Part shown: positions 11,721 through 21,815 of the stretch, one piece after another
How positions within the stretch are numbered: the stretch's first letter is position 1
Layout: each line of letters opens with the position of its first letter
DNA from: Portulaca oleracea
Taxonomy: Eukaryota; Streptophyta; Magnoliopsida; Caryophyllales; Portulacaceae
Reading direction: 5' to 3'
DNA: 64,000 nucleotides
NCBI GenBank assembly: GCA_029582165.1
Contig: CM055888.1
Span: 15,372,001-15,436,000 of the forward strand
The notes under the pieces: model-generated
Database searches by the model: none
Told to the model about the DNA's origin: nothing
Seen by the model: the letters and a program-made list of their open reading frames with translations, nothing else
Program-made: the position numbers and the translations under genes

Positions 11721-12435
11721 TCAAGTTTGATTAAGTATTTGGGGATTTTGGAATTTCTTAAGTCATGGATCCTAGTTTAAGGAGAAAGATAGGCATGTGA
11801 GTATAAGCCTCTCTATGGGTAGTATAAGTATGATAAGTGATATGTTGGGAATTGTTGATGAGCATGATGCTCTAAATATTGGTTTAGGATGTAAATTGTT
11901 CTCCTTTGCAGGTTTTCAAGATTATGTAAATTTGGGAATAGCTCTAATTATAGGGAAGTGCTGCCGAATTTCTCCCAGAATTTTAAGAAAGTTTTTAGTC
12001 CAAATCTTTAAGGGGAAAATTTAGGTGAATTGAGTTAAGCCTAGTAATTTATGCAAGTGAAGTTAATGAATATAATGGAAAATTGTGAAGTTTGCCAAAG
12101 CACCTCATCGAAAGTCTTTGAAAGTTATTGAAAAGATTATAAAGCGAGTCCCAAGTGGGATTGGTATACGATGAGATGAGTTTTAAACGTTAGTATGGAT
12201 TAAAAGTTTTTAAGGAAGCCCGAAAAAGGGAATAAATTATGAGGTCTAGAATTGTTAAGCAAGCCTAGGGCAAATTCAAAAGATAAAATGAGAGCTTCTT
12301 AAATCGCTCATAAGAGGTTAACTTGGTTGAGTCTCGAACCTCGTCACAAATTTGTTTCTTTTATTGCAAATAACCCGTTCATTTTGGCCATGATAAGATT
12401 TTAAAATCTTGCATTGTACTTTGTGTATGGTATAG

Positions 12436-13215
12436 ATGGATAACGACGGTAACCCCCTCCCAAATCCGTTCGCGATGTTCATGGACCCCGCCACCAATGT
12501 TCAAGCCCATCTTAAGGCTTTACAAGATGTCCTCGACGCACATTGCGCTGCAAATCCCAAGTCCGAATATCACGACGACACTTACCGGGCCCGATGCCTT
12601 CTAGCGACTCTTCCCCACGAGAGCCCGTGGGATGATATCCGGGACAGGTACCGTCAACTGCTTATACGTGGAGAACCCGGACGCCACGCATGGTGCCTCA
12701 ACTATGTAGGGGCTTGGAACCAGATCGTGATGGAGATAATGATCACGCAAGCTGCGCAATCTTTGAGTCTTCACGTCAGTAAGTTAGGACCCTATCTTCA
12801 TGAGGTGCTAGGATTACCGGCGCCTGCCAACGCGGGGAAAGCACCAGCTCACGTGTTCGCTCCCCCGGCGGATGAAGTCCGTCTACACTTTTCACCGTAC
12901 CTCACAGGACGTCCAATTGTTCCGAATCTATCGTCTCATGGGGAGACTACGCCTACCGCCCGAATAGCCGGAAAAGAAGAAGAAGATCCTAGCATGGATC
13001 TAGACCCAGACGAGGTGCGCCCCAAACCAAAACAAATCAAAGAATGCGAAGCAGGAACGTCTACACATGCCGCCCCGATGGAGAACGACTTTGATTGGAC
13101 CACTTTGGGGCCAATGATTCGGCATACCAAACGCAAGAGCGTTCGTCCTCTACGGCTTCGACGCGTGGAAGAGGCTAGGGATCAAGAACAAGAAGGGTCC
13201 CATTCTCATGTTTAG
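12436..13215 (+). CDS. Unknown 259-residue ORF inside the gypsy element
   Basis: This is an uninterrupted frame where gag would be expected, with an ATG following the leader. Composition is acidic and Pro-rich. An Ala/His/Trp-containing region (residues 20-120, including SPWDDIRDRYRQLL and HAWCLNYVGAWNQIVME) looks helical. A low-complexity acidic stretch follows (EEEDPSMDLDPDEVRP, about 179-194), then a basic Arg-rich C-terminus (RHTKRKSVRPLRLRR, about 229-243). There is no CCHC knuckle and no gag motif I recognise. Codon use is more GC-rich than its surroundings. It may be a divergent gag, a gene specific to a non-autonomous lineage, or captured host sequence. The intact frame beside a destroyed pol suggests recent selection or recent acquisition. 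Confidence 0.6.
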   Translation: MDNDGNPLPNPFAMFMDPATNVQAHLKALQDVLDAHCAANPKSEYHDDTYRARCLLATLPHESPWDDIRDRYRQLLIRGEPGRHAWCLNYVGAWNQIVMEIMITQAAQSLSLHVSKLGPYLHEVLGLPAPANAGKAPAHVFAPPADEVRLHFSPYLTGRPIVPNLSSHGETTPTARIAGKEEEDPSMDLDPDEVRPKPKQIKECEAGTSTHAAPMENDFDWTTLGPMIRHTKRKSVRPLRLRRVEEARDQEQEGSHSHV

Positions 13216-14619
13216 CAGTAGTCGTCGGTATTTGACTTTTGTGCAGGTTTAGCAAGGAGCTGACCATAGGTGTAGGCTAGATGACTGTAAGTATATTGTG
13301 GGTGACTAGGTTTTTGCTTTTGAGTCACCAATGTAACTAATCAGACTATGCTTATTTTTGTAATCTCCCTACGATTATTTTGTGGAAGGGAGCCTGGGTT
13401 TGTAATTCAAGGGGGAATGGAGTACATGATGTTTTGGATTTTTTTCTTATGTATTGGGATTGGAAATGGAGATGAAAACTCTATGACAACAAAAAGGGGA
13501 ATCGTTTTCTTTATTTATGAATATGGATGGATGTTGTGGTATTTGTGGATTTATACGTATTGTGGATTCTGCAATTTACAATATATTGGGATTATGAGAA
13601 TTCTTTTGAGATTTTAATTATGCATGTATATATGTCTATGGATGATACCTAGGATTTGACCAAGGAATCAAGGTTCTAAGAGGGAGCATTTGACTAAAAT
13701 CTGAGTTTTTACAAAAAAAGTTTGAAAAAGGGGGATAATGTTAAGCTATGTGGGTAATATGACTTCACAAAGAAACAAAGGCCCTATGAAGGAACACCGG
13801 ATCAGAATTTGAACTTCTATGAGAAAGAATTATAAAGGAGGAAACAGTGTTGAGTTGTAGAGAACGATAATATGTTTTGTTGTAATATCTTGGCGTGCAT
13901 AGCTCAGAATTCACCACCACAAGAAGAGCCCATGGATGGGGGCTTCAAGGGAAAATTAGCTTGAAGTGATAAGGGGAAGAAATACTTTATACTTACCCGA
14001 ATTGTTCAATAGTGGTCAATAAGATAAACCAGGGCTTCATGAATGCAGTACTCGTAATGGGGGCTTTAGTGCGAACACAAGGATCTAGACCTTGGTTATG
14101 GAGTTCATAATAGTCATTTCTAATCCTGTATAAGGAACAATGTTAGCGGGGAAACAAAAAGGGAGGCAATAGAATCATGATGAGATTAGGAGGTTCATAC
14201 GGGAGTAAGAGATTTATGATTAAGATTGAGATTAAGGGGGAAATGCCGATTTGAGGAATAAACTTGCGAAGTATATGGGTTCTTTAGAGACATCCAGCAA
14301 GATTGCGAGGTTTTAGGAGTTCTAATCTCCTTTACCCGTATACATGTATCGTAATCCACTTAGCCTTCTCTTGTAATGAACAACCGTTGTAAGTTTCAAC
14401 CCTCCTCCGTATGGCTATCTTACCTCTAGTCCATCATTTGAATCAAGCTTTATCTCACACTCATATGGTACATTCCCCTCCTAAATTCACCTTTATCATT
14501 ACAAGATGGCAATCAACTTTGTCGATTTTAATCATTGTTTGTTTTCAAGAATTTTTAGGAGAGCCTGTAATCGTATCAACCAATCATTTTAGCTCCTTAA
14601 TGTTATATCCACACCTTAT
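13216..14619. other. Internal region of the gypsy element without recognisable coding
   Basis: About 1.4 kb between the unknown ORF and the integrase tail. A frame at 13348-13617 is open for 89 codons, but its sequence is aromatic and hydrophobic without any family pattern. Protease, reverse transcriptase and RNase H of an autonomous element would be expected here and are missing. Confidence 0.6.
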
Positions 14620-15166
14620 TGGCATCTCTAGTCATAGGTCCAGAGTTGATCCAAGACACCACAGATAAAATCAGAGTCATTCAGCAATATATCAAGGCCG
14701 CCCAGAGTAGGCAAAAGAGCTATGCGGATAACAGGCGGAGATCACCCGAATTTCAAGACGGAGACCAAGTTTTTCTTAAGGTTTCTCCAACTAAAGGGGT
14801 TCGGAGATTTAACATCAAACGGAAATTGAGCCCTCAATATATCAGACCATATTCCCTTGTGAAAAGATCAATCCAGTGGCATATCGGTTAGAGTTACCCT
14901 CTAGCTTAGGGAAGACTCATGACGTTTTTCACGTTTCCCAACTCCGGAAATACGTGCCGGACCCGACGCATATTCTTAAAGAAGAACCTCCGCTGTTAGC
15001 CGAAGATCTAACTTTCGGCGGCCAGTTGATTTTAGATCAGAGGACTAAACGACTACGTTCAAAGGAAGTTCCCTTAGTCAAAGTGCTATGGGCAAATCAA
15101 GATACCTCGGAAGCCACGTGGGAAACCGAGGAAGAAATGAAGGAAGGCCACCCACATCTTTTCTAA
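14620..15166 (+). pseudogene. Gypsy integrase C-terminus with chromodomain-like tail
   Basis: Two frames overlap with a shift near 14876. The first reads TAQSRQKSYAD-type sequence (AAQSRQKSYADNRRR), then FQDGDQVFLKVSPTKGVRRF and LSPQYIRPYSLVKR, the GPY/F module. The second continues HDVFHVSQLRKYVPDPTHI and ends with VKVLWANQDTSEATWE, a chromodomain-like CR motif. The order matches the end of plant chromovirus integrases. The frameshift and the missing HHCC and DDE domains make it non-functional. The stop is at 15164-15166, 70 bp before the right LTR. Confidence 0.9.
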
Positions 15167-15215
15167 GGTATTTCGTTCGTGATCAATCCAACCGCAAGTT
15201 TCGGGGACGAAACTT

Positions 15216-15233
15216 TCTTTTAGGGGGGGAGGG
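15216..15233 (+). promoter_or_regulatory. Polypurine tract of the gypsy element
   Basis: A purine run (aggggggggaggg-type, 15222-15233) lies directly before the right LTR start at 15234, where plus-strand priming is expected. Confidence 0.75.
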
Positions 15234-18200
15234 TATAACAACCCGCCCCAAAATCACGATTAATTAAGTACTAATTACCGTAATTACTTAAATTGCGTAT
15301 AAATTTTTCGCGTTTACTTCTAATTATTTATTTTATCGGTGTCAAGTCTCGTGCAAGAGATGGCAAAGAATATCAAGTTACGGGTTTACAAACCTTTAAG
15401 TTACTCTATTTACTCGTTAAAGTGATTTATATCGAGTTTTACCGTTTACGTTATTTCTTTAACCGGAAAGAGTTTAATTATTTCACTTCTTAATGTTTAT
15501 ATTTTATTATCCAAACCTTAATTTATTTTATTGGGATTATGTTTATTTTATTGAGGTACAAGTAATATTTATGTTTCATTTACTTGGATTTTTTATGTTT
15601 AAGTCCTATTTTATTTCAATCAAATTATTACCGATTAATTTTAATTAGTACAAGCTAATTTTGTTAACCTGGTATTTTTATATTTTAGCTTACTTAATTA
15701 TATTTTCAGATTTGTTAAGTTATATTAGTGTTTAATTAAGTGAAGGGAGTATATATTATGTCATTAGTGTTAGAAGGTTCATTTTATCATTCCAATTCAA
15801 ACACACCCAAACCTTTTCTCTCTCTACACTCCTTCACCCCCCTGCTGTCCCTGTTTCTGCCGTGAACCACCAGCAGCCGCCGCCCATTTCCGGCCGCCAC
15901 CCTCCTTCCTCCTCTCTTGTGTTTTCATCAATTTTTAACCCCAAGGGTAATCTCTCAAAACCCCCAATTTCAAATTCTCTAAACCCTAATCTGACAATCT
16001 ATGTTTTATATATGTTTCTTTTATAAATTCCATCTCTTTTATTCTCTTCATTCATGAATTCAAGTATATAATTGTATTGGTTAAGTTAGGGTTAAGTTTT
16101 GAAGTACATGCATGTTGATTTCTAAGTGTTTATGAGGTTTTATGGTTGAATTCATGGTGGATGATAATTATATGTCAATGCATGTGAATTACTTGAAAGA
16201 TTCTGAGTATTCAAGGGCTGAGTTTATGTTTTAAGATTATGAATTAAGTGTTATTATGTTTAATTTGGGTGAATTAGTGAGGTTTTGATGCAAGAGTTCA
16301 AGAGTATGTCTCATATGTTGAGTTTATGTTTAATCCATGGATGCATGTGGTTTTTGAGGCCTTTGATGAGTTGATTTTCAAGGTTTATATTCTGGAAATA
16401 TAGTGGATTAAAGTTTAAGTAAGATTTGGTTATGTTTGGTATAATTAAGGGAGAAAAATCCAATTAAAAACTGAATTATGGGTGATTAAAGTTTCTGTTT
16501 AGTTTCTGAAAATTTACAGAGGTATGAAAGTGTGATTTTAGCCCATATTTTTATCCCATATGATAGCTCAAGGTGTTAGCTAACTATAGGCTTTGGAATT
16601 TCGAATTTCCGACATGTATAGACCGAGTTATAGCAAAACCGTAACCTCACGTTTTTATATACGAATTCTGGATCAGTATGTTGAGGGCTGTTTTTCGTCC
16701 CTTTGGAGATCTTTCTAGTTTTTGTGGTAAACATGAAAGTTTTAGGTCATATTGCAAGCTTTCCAGAAAGGTATGGTTCGTAGTCATCCGATATCGGGAG
16801 TATGAGTTATGAGCCCGGGAAACAGGGCTGTCCAGAATCGAGTTTCTGCCCAGATTGGGTTGTATAATTCCATCTTTAGGGTCTTAAATGCTTTCAATAG
16901 AGGTTTTTAAGATGTGATAAGTTATGAATATATATATCATGACCTTATAGTATAAGTTTAAGAGTGAAAAGCATGGTTTGAAGACCTAAGTTTGTCCTAA
17001 GGTCTCTTTCGTAGAAGTTATAAATTACATAAAAGTTCTGAATTCTCTTTTTAAGTTCTAGCAATGAAAGCTCAAGGTTTCTGATTTAACCAAGTCTCTC
17101 ATCTAATTTTATCAACCTCCAAGCTATAAGTAGCTCTAAGGCTTTATTCTCTCACAATTCAACTCAATCTTTGTCGCTCAACCACATCCCAAACCGACAA
17201 TTTATTCACATTTCGTCATATCTCATCTCAATTGTCACGTCTTTAAGCCATCTTTGAGTTCAATGATTTCCATTCTAATCTCTAATCGTTAAGGGTCATC
17301 CTTCATCAATCTAATCCACAACCCAAGGTCCAAGTTCATTCACCGATTTCACCTTCCAATTTCTCCATTTCTATATCATCTCAACCCGAAAGTCCTAAGT
17401 TTTCTAAACTCCAGTTCTGTCCGGGCCCGTTTGAAGCCTTCCACTGCGTTTTAGCCTCTGATTGTTGACAAAAGTAAAGATCATGATTTTCCCTATTTGA
17501 AATGTACTCTTTTATGTCATTCGATTTTTCTAACTCAAGTTATACTTCAAACTCTATTTTTATATAAACCTGAAATTTTTATCCTAAAGTTATTTCATGG
17601 ATATTACTAAGTTTCTAAACTTATGAATCTAATTTAGAACTGATTCGGTTCTTCATTTTTTTATTTATTCTTATCTTAGTTGACAAGTTTTGAAAGCCAT
17701 CTCCAAGCCGCGCCATTAAGGTCTTAGCGTTCCAAGGTACGCAAATTGTCCAAATTTTTACAATCTAAGTTATATTCATGATTCATTCAATTTATGACAT
17801 GTCAAGCTTTATGTTTTATGATATCATTATGTTCGAAAGTGGACCCATTTTATGTATTCTATGTTTATGTTTTAGCTAGTTACGTGAAGTGCTAGCCTTT
17901 TAGATGCTCTGATCGAGTGTCCTAGACTGCCGGTCGATCACAGCGTGTCACCCAATCCAAATCTAGATCGATTTGGGCATGCGCGTGTGTGAGGTGCTTC
18001 CACCGATCATAAGGGTTCCACGATTTTCTATATACCTCTATTCTATGTTATTCATGTTTATGTTTTATGCACATCATTGCAAGTTATCGCTTTATCCCCT
18101 TTTCCCGCTTTCAAAATGAATTTAAATGCAGACTAAAACCGCTTTGAACGGTTTACGTGCTGGAGGTTTACGTGCTGAGTGTTTCCCCACTCACTTTTGC

Positions 18201-18579
18201 GATGTTTTATGGTTTTGTTTTTAGGAGGCTCGAGCTCCCAAGGAAAGGACAAGTCGGTTCCCAAGTAATTCAAGGCTCTCGAGGTAGTTCTCTAAGGAAA
18301 TCATCGGTTAACAAGGGCGAGCTGGATTTTGGAAGTTGTTTTAGCATTTAAGCTATGTTTAAGTTTATGTAGTTTATCCAAAGGTTGTATAAGTTTTATA
18401 TATGAAGGTTTTTAAGCTAGTAAGTTATCTTGTGGTTTTGGAAGTTTCTTTAGTGTTGTTGCCTTGTCTCTTTTGGGAGACGGCGGTAATGCCTCGACCT
18501 AAGGTGTTCCGCTGCGCTAATCACAGGTTTGGGATTCTAAGTATAGTCTTAATCTTGTTATTAAGGTTGGGGCGTTACA
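15234..18579 (+). repeat. 3' LTR of the gypsy element
   Basis: About 3.35 kb, begins TATAACAACCCGCCCC and ends GGGGCGTTACA. It is nearly identical to the 5' LTR over its first 1.9 kb. From about 17190 to 18310 it has many 1-5 base indels and substitutions in GC-containing words (for example around 17410-17470, 17700-17725, 17905-17955 and 18315). It also lacks about 30 bp of the GCC-rich segment near 15890. Confidence 0.92.
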
Positions 18580-18584
18580 ATAAC

Positions 18585-18836
18585 AAAGTTGCAATTGAGA
18601 GGACGGTAGCTGATCTCATTCGTGAAAATGAAATGCTTAAGGTAGAGAACAAAAGGATGAGGAAGAATATAGAGAAAGAGAAGATGAAGAAGACAACAGT
18701 TAAGGAAGAGCTGAAGATTATGAAGGAGGAGTTATTTTGCTTGAAAATGAGGGCATCTGGGAAATTGGGTTGGGAGAAGTTGATGTTGTACATTGTATTG
18801 ATTTTGGTAGGCATTGCATTAGGTAGGATCATTTAA
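18585..18836 (+). pseudogene. GRF zinc-finger gene, 3' part: coiled coil and membrane anchor
   Basis: After the 5 bp target duplication the host frame resumes without a shift: KVAIERTVADLIRENEMLK, then a Lys/Glu-rich coiled coil (heptads through about 18750), then a hydrophobic C-terminal segment LMLYIVLILVGIALGRII and stop at 18834-18836. Joined to the piece ending at 8307, this gives the standard finger / coiled coil / tail-anchor layout of plant GRF proteins whose cellular role is unknown. The downstream sequence (18837-19080) is an ordinary AT-rich 3' region. Confidence 0.8.
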
Positions 18837-19086
18837 GGTGTTACTTGAATGGTTGTGGATGGTGGGACTATATTGTTTAATGAACCAAAGGTATCTTGTT
18901 TCATTTGATATGTATTACACTATGTATTTCAATAGGATGAATCCAAAAGAATGAACTGTTATTGGTATATGAAAGATTGTTGTCAGCTTTTGTAATGAAT
19001 AGACAGTAGAAGTTGTTGTTTATGTATGTTGTGCATTTTAAGTGAATCAATATCCAGTAAGTGTCTACTATATAGTAAATAATATT

Positions 19087-19288
19087 GGATTTGAGTAGTC
19101 CATTGAGATATTCACTTGGATATCAGTGATCCCAAAATTATGGCAAATGGAATCCAGTGGTCCCAACATGAAAGTTATTGGATTCTAATGGTCTCTTTTT
19201 TTTTTGTTTGGATTTCAGTAGTCCCATATTAAAGGGGTTTAGATTTCTGTAGTCCCAAATGAATGTATATTGGATTTAATTGGTATTA
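19087..19288 (+). repeat. 31-bp-period motif array between the GRF and Mutator-like genes
   Basis: Seven diverged copies of a ~17 bp word start at 19087, 19118, 19149, 19180, 19210, 19241 and 19272, at spacings of 31, 31, 31, 30, 31 and 31 bp. Clear copies read GGATATCAGTGATCCCA, GGAATCCAGTGGTCCCA and GGATTTCAGTAGTCCCA. The 14 bp spacers are not conserved, so this is a phased motif array and not an ordinary tandem duplication. The same word in reverse complement recurs at 20764-20901 and in the transposon termini at 7401, 32093 and 44421. Confidence 0.8.
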
Positions 19289-20763
19289 AATCAAAGTAAC
19301 TAGGATTAAAGGTAACCAAAAGATGCAGTCAACAAATAATGTTTTACATCCAACAAAAAAATGCACACACTCAAGAATAAGTGAATTATGTCAAAGTCAT
19401 GACATGGTTACCATTGATAGTCTAATATCCATCATACCTAATCCCCAAAAGTATTACAAACAACAGCCCCTAATGTTTTATAAATAGGCCCAAAAATATT
19501 ACAAACCAGTTGGTTACATCAACAATGTTTCAATACACTATGTAAAAGTCAAACTGATAGGAATCTATATCACACTATCCAAAAAGACATGATTCCCATA
19601 CTGGAATTGCCCTACTTTGGTCCCCCATGTGGTTGGCTGCAACTTGCAACTACTACTTGGGAGCACATGAGAGGTGGTGGTGCCATTTATTGGGAACTAC
19701 CCTGGGAAATGACCTACATTGAATTAAAAAAAAAAAAACCAGGGTCCCCATTATAATACATTGGTAGATGAGTGCCTCTAGGATAGTGTTCAATAGAAAA
19801 AAATTAAAAAAAATTAGGGTTTAGGGTTTCCCCACAAAAGTAGATCCTATGGAAAAAAAAAAAGGGAAGAATCTTACTGATTGAGTTGCAGTTAATCTGG
19901 TTTGTATTCTTGCCTCTCTTGATCCCCTTCCTGTCCCTCTACCTCCATCCCTACCTCTCCTGCCTCTTCCCTTGCCTCTTCCAGAAGAACCAGCTCTACT
20001 AGCAACAGGAGATGTAGCTGGTGTTGCATCTGGTGTGAGTGCCTTTTTTGGCCTCCCCCATCCCCTTGGTGGTTGTTGTTGAGTTGGGGTAGGCCGATCT
20101 TACTTGCATGTCTTGAGTTGTGGCCTCTCCTACCACAATTCTTGCACACCACTTGCCTTTAAAGCATCAAAACAAACAAACAAAAAAACCTCTGAAACAT
20201 TCGTAAAGGTCTCTCAATCATTGGATCAACAGGAGGATCCTCAACAACTTTGAACGTGCTTCCACTGTTGGACCTTATCAACTCAGCCAGATATCTGCCA
20301 ACCTTCATAAAATGCTCTTTGGTTGACCTTATGACCTATGAAGAAGCTTGTAAGCCCTTTTATTAACATCATATGTAAACTAGTTGTTAACTATTACCGC
20401 AAAGTCAACCCTCATTCTTCTTACCAACTCAGCAGCTGACATGTTTGGGTCATCTTTGTAACTTAGGAGGTAACGGGATGCAACAAAATCAGCATACAAC
20501 TGCATATTCTTGGCCATGTTTCTGTTGCATGTATGCTTATCTTTCAAAGTTTTTACAACATAAGTTGCCAACTTCTTATCCCAAGAAGCATACGCACTCC
20601 ACTTGCAGCTGCCACATCATCCAACTCCATACCTCTTCCTTGAAGAATTTGACATCACAATCTTGACATTGTACCCTTGTGTCACAACATATTTAGTCAC
20701 TGTTGCTTTGAATTTGTCAGGAGTTGCAAAAGTCATTCCCACCTGAAGTCGAACATACAAAAG

Positions 20764-20901
20764 GGACCATTAAAATACAACAAATATTTAAATTGGACCA
20801 TTGTAATACAATAGAAACTTTAAGGGGACCACTAGAATATAGTAGTTATTTAACAAGGACCATTCAAATACAATTCATATTTGAAAAGACCCTGGAATAC
20901 A
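20764..20901 (-). repeat. 31-bp-period motif array inside the MULE intron
   Basis: Five copies in reverse complement (ggaccattaaaatac, ggaccattgtaatac, ggaccactagaatat, ggaccattcaaatac, agaccctggaatac) start at 20764, 20795, 20826, 20857 and 20887, at spacings of 31, 31, 31 and 30 bp. The array fills nearly all of an intron that is otherwise recognisable by GT..AG ends. Orientation relative to the transposase gene is the same as that of the 19087 array relative to the GRF gene. Confidence 0.8.
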
Positions 20902-21601
20902 ATTTATACCTTAAATTTGTTGCTAGCCTTCCATACAAATTTCTTGAAGTCTGTCCTTGCATCAGCTCTAGTAATACTCTTCCTCTTCATTAACACTCTT
21001 GGGGTATCATTATCACTAACATCATACTCCGTCTCCTGATCATTTCATACTCACCGGTTGGTTCGTCTATGCCACCCTCATTTGATGGTTGACCAAATTT
21101 TGTTGAGTCTTGACATGCCAACCCAGCCATGACAGTCTCATGTTCTGCTCTTCTTCTTTTCGTAGCCTCAACCCTCTTTGCATTGTAGAAATCAACTAGA
21201 CAGCCCATAACAGTTTCAAACTTAAGATCACTATTCTCTACTCCATCAGAATGTGGATCATCATCCTCATGTTCTGGTGTATCGTCATCAGAGTCAAACA
21301 CTTTCCTCTTTCCTTTCATGTTTTTCTTTTTTCTCCTCCGATTACCTGGATCCACATATTGAAGGTCTTCAGAATCTTGGTCATGATTAGATATAGGGGA
21401 GTATTCGTCATCACCATCATCAGATTCTGACTCTCCTAACCCTCTAACCAGTTCATGCATTAGTATAGGAGAGTCAGGTTCGGGATCATCAAAGTAATAC
21501 TCAAATTCAGATTGGTTACACTGATTTGGTTCCCCTATCTGATCATTAAGGTGCGTATCACGATCCTCTACTGTGTATCCGTCCCTTTCCAATGTACGGG
21601 A

Positions 21602-21815
21602 ACCTTCATTTTCCTCACCATCAGGCCCACCCACTTCACCACCTTCAATCCCATCAGAACCTTCATTTTCCTCACCATCTAGCCACCCCATTCACCACCT
21701 TTAATCCCATCAAAACCTTCATTGTACTCACCCTTAGGGCCACCCCATTCACCACCTTCAATCCCATAAAAACCTTCATTGTACTCACCTCCCATTCACC
21801 ACCTTCAATGCCATC
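21602..21815 (-). repeat. 57-bp coding minisatellite in the MULE linker
   Basis: About 3.5 copies with repeat starts at 21614, 21671, 21727 and 21784 (periods 57, 56, 57). On the minus strand they encode Gly/Glu-rich sequence (for example GEENEGSDGIEGGEVGG). One 56 bp copy breaks the frame, consistent with the gene being dead. The long open frames on the plus strand here are antisense to this repeat. Confidence 0.8.

Larger units (their letters stand above)
8308..18579 (+). mobile_element. Long-LTR Ty3/gypsy retrotransposon (Tekay/Del-like), internally deleted
   Basis: This 10.27 kb element is bounded by TGTAAC at 8308 and GTTACA ending at 18579. Its two ~3.35-3.4 kb direct LTRs have almost the same sequence. 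The probable target duplication is atatc (8303-8307) / ataac (18580-18584), matching at 4 of 5 bases. A PBS-like TGGTATC word follows the left LTR and a purine tract precedes the right one. Inside is one unknown ORF (12436-13215), about 1.4 kb without recognisable coding, and a gypsy integrase C-terminus (14620-15166). Protease, reverse transcriptase, RNase H and the integrase core are absent, so the element depends on other copies to move. The integrase tail and LTR length point to the chromovirus Tekay/Del group. It sits in the GRF gene in the same transcriptional direction. Confidence 0.92.

Noticed and set aside
19087..19288. CRISPR-like array (short repeats with unique spacers)
   Set aside because: Plant nuclear DNA, repeats of about 17 bp with 14 bp spacers, diverged copies, and the same motif in transposon ends. 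There are no cas genes.
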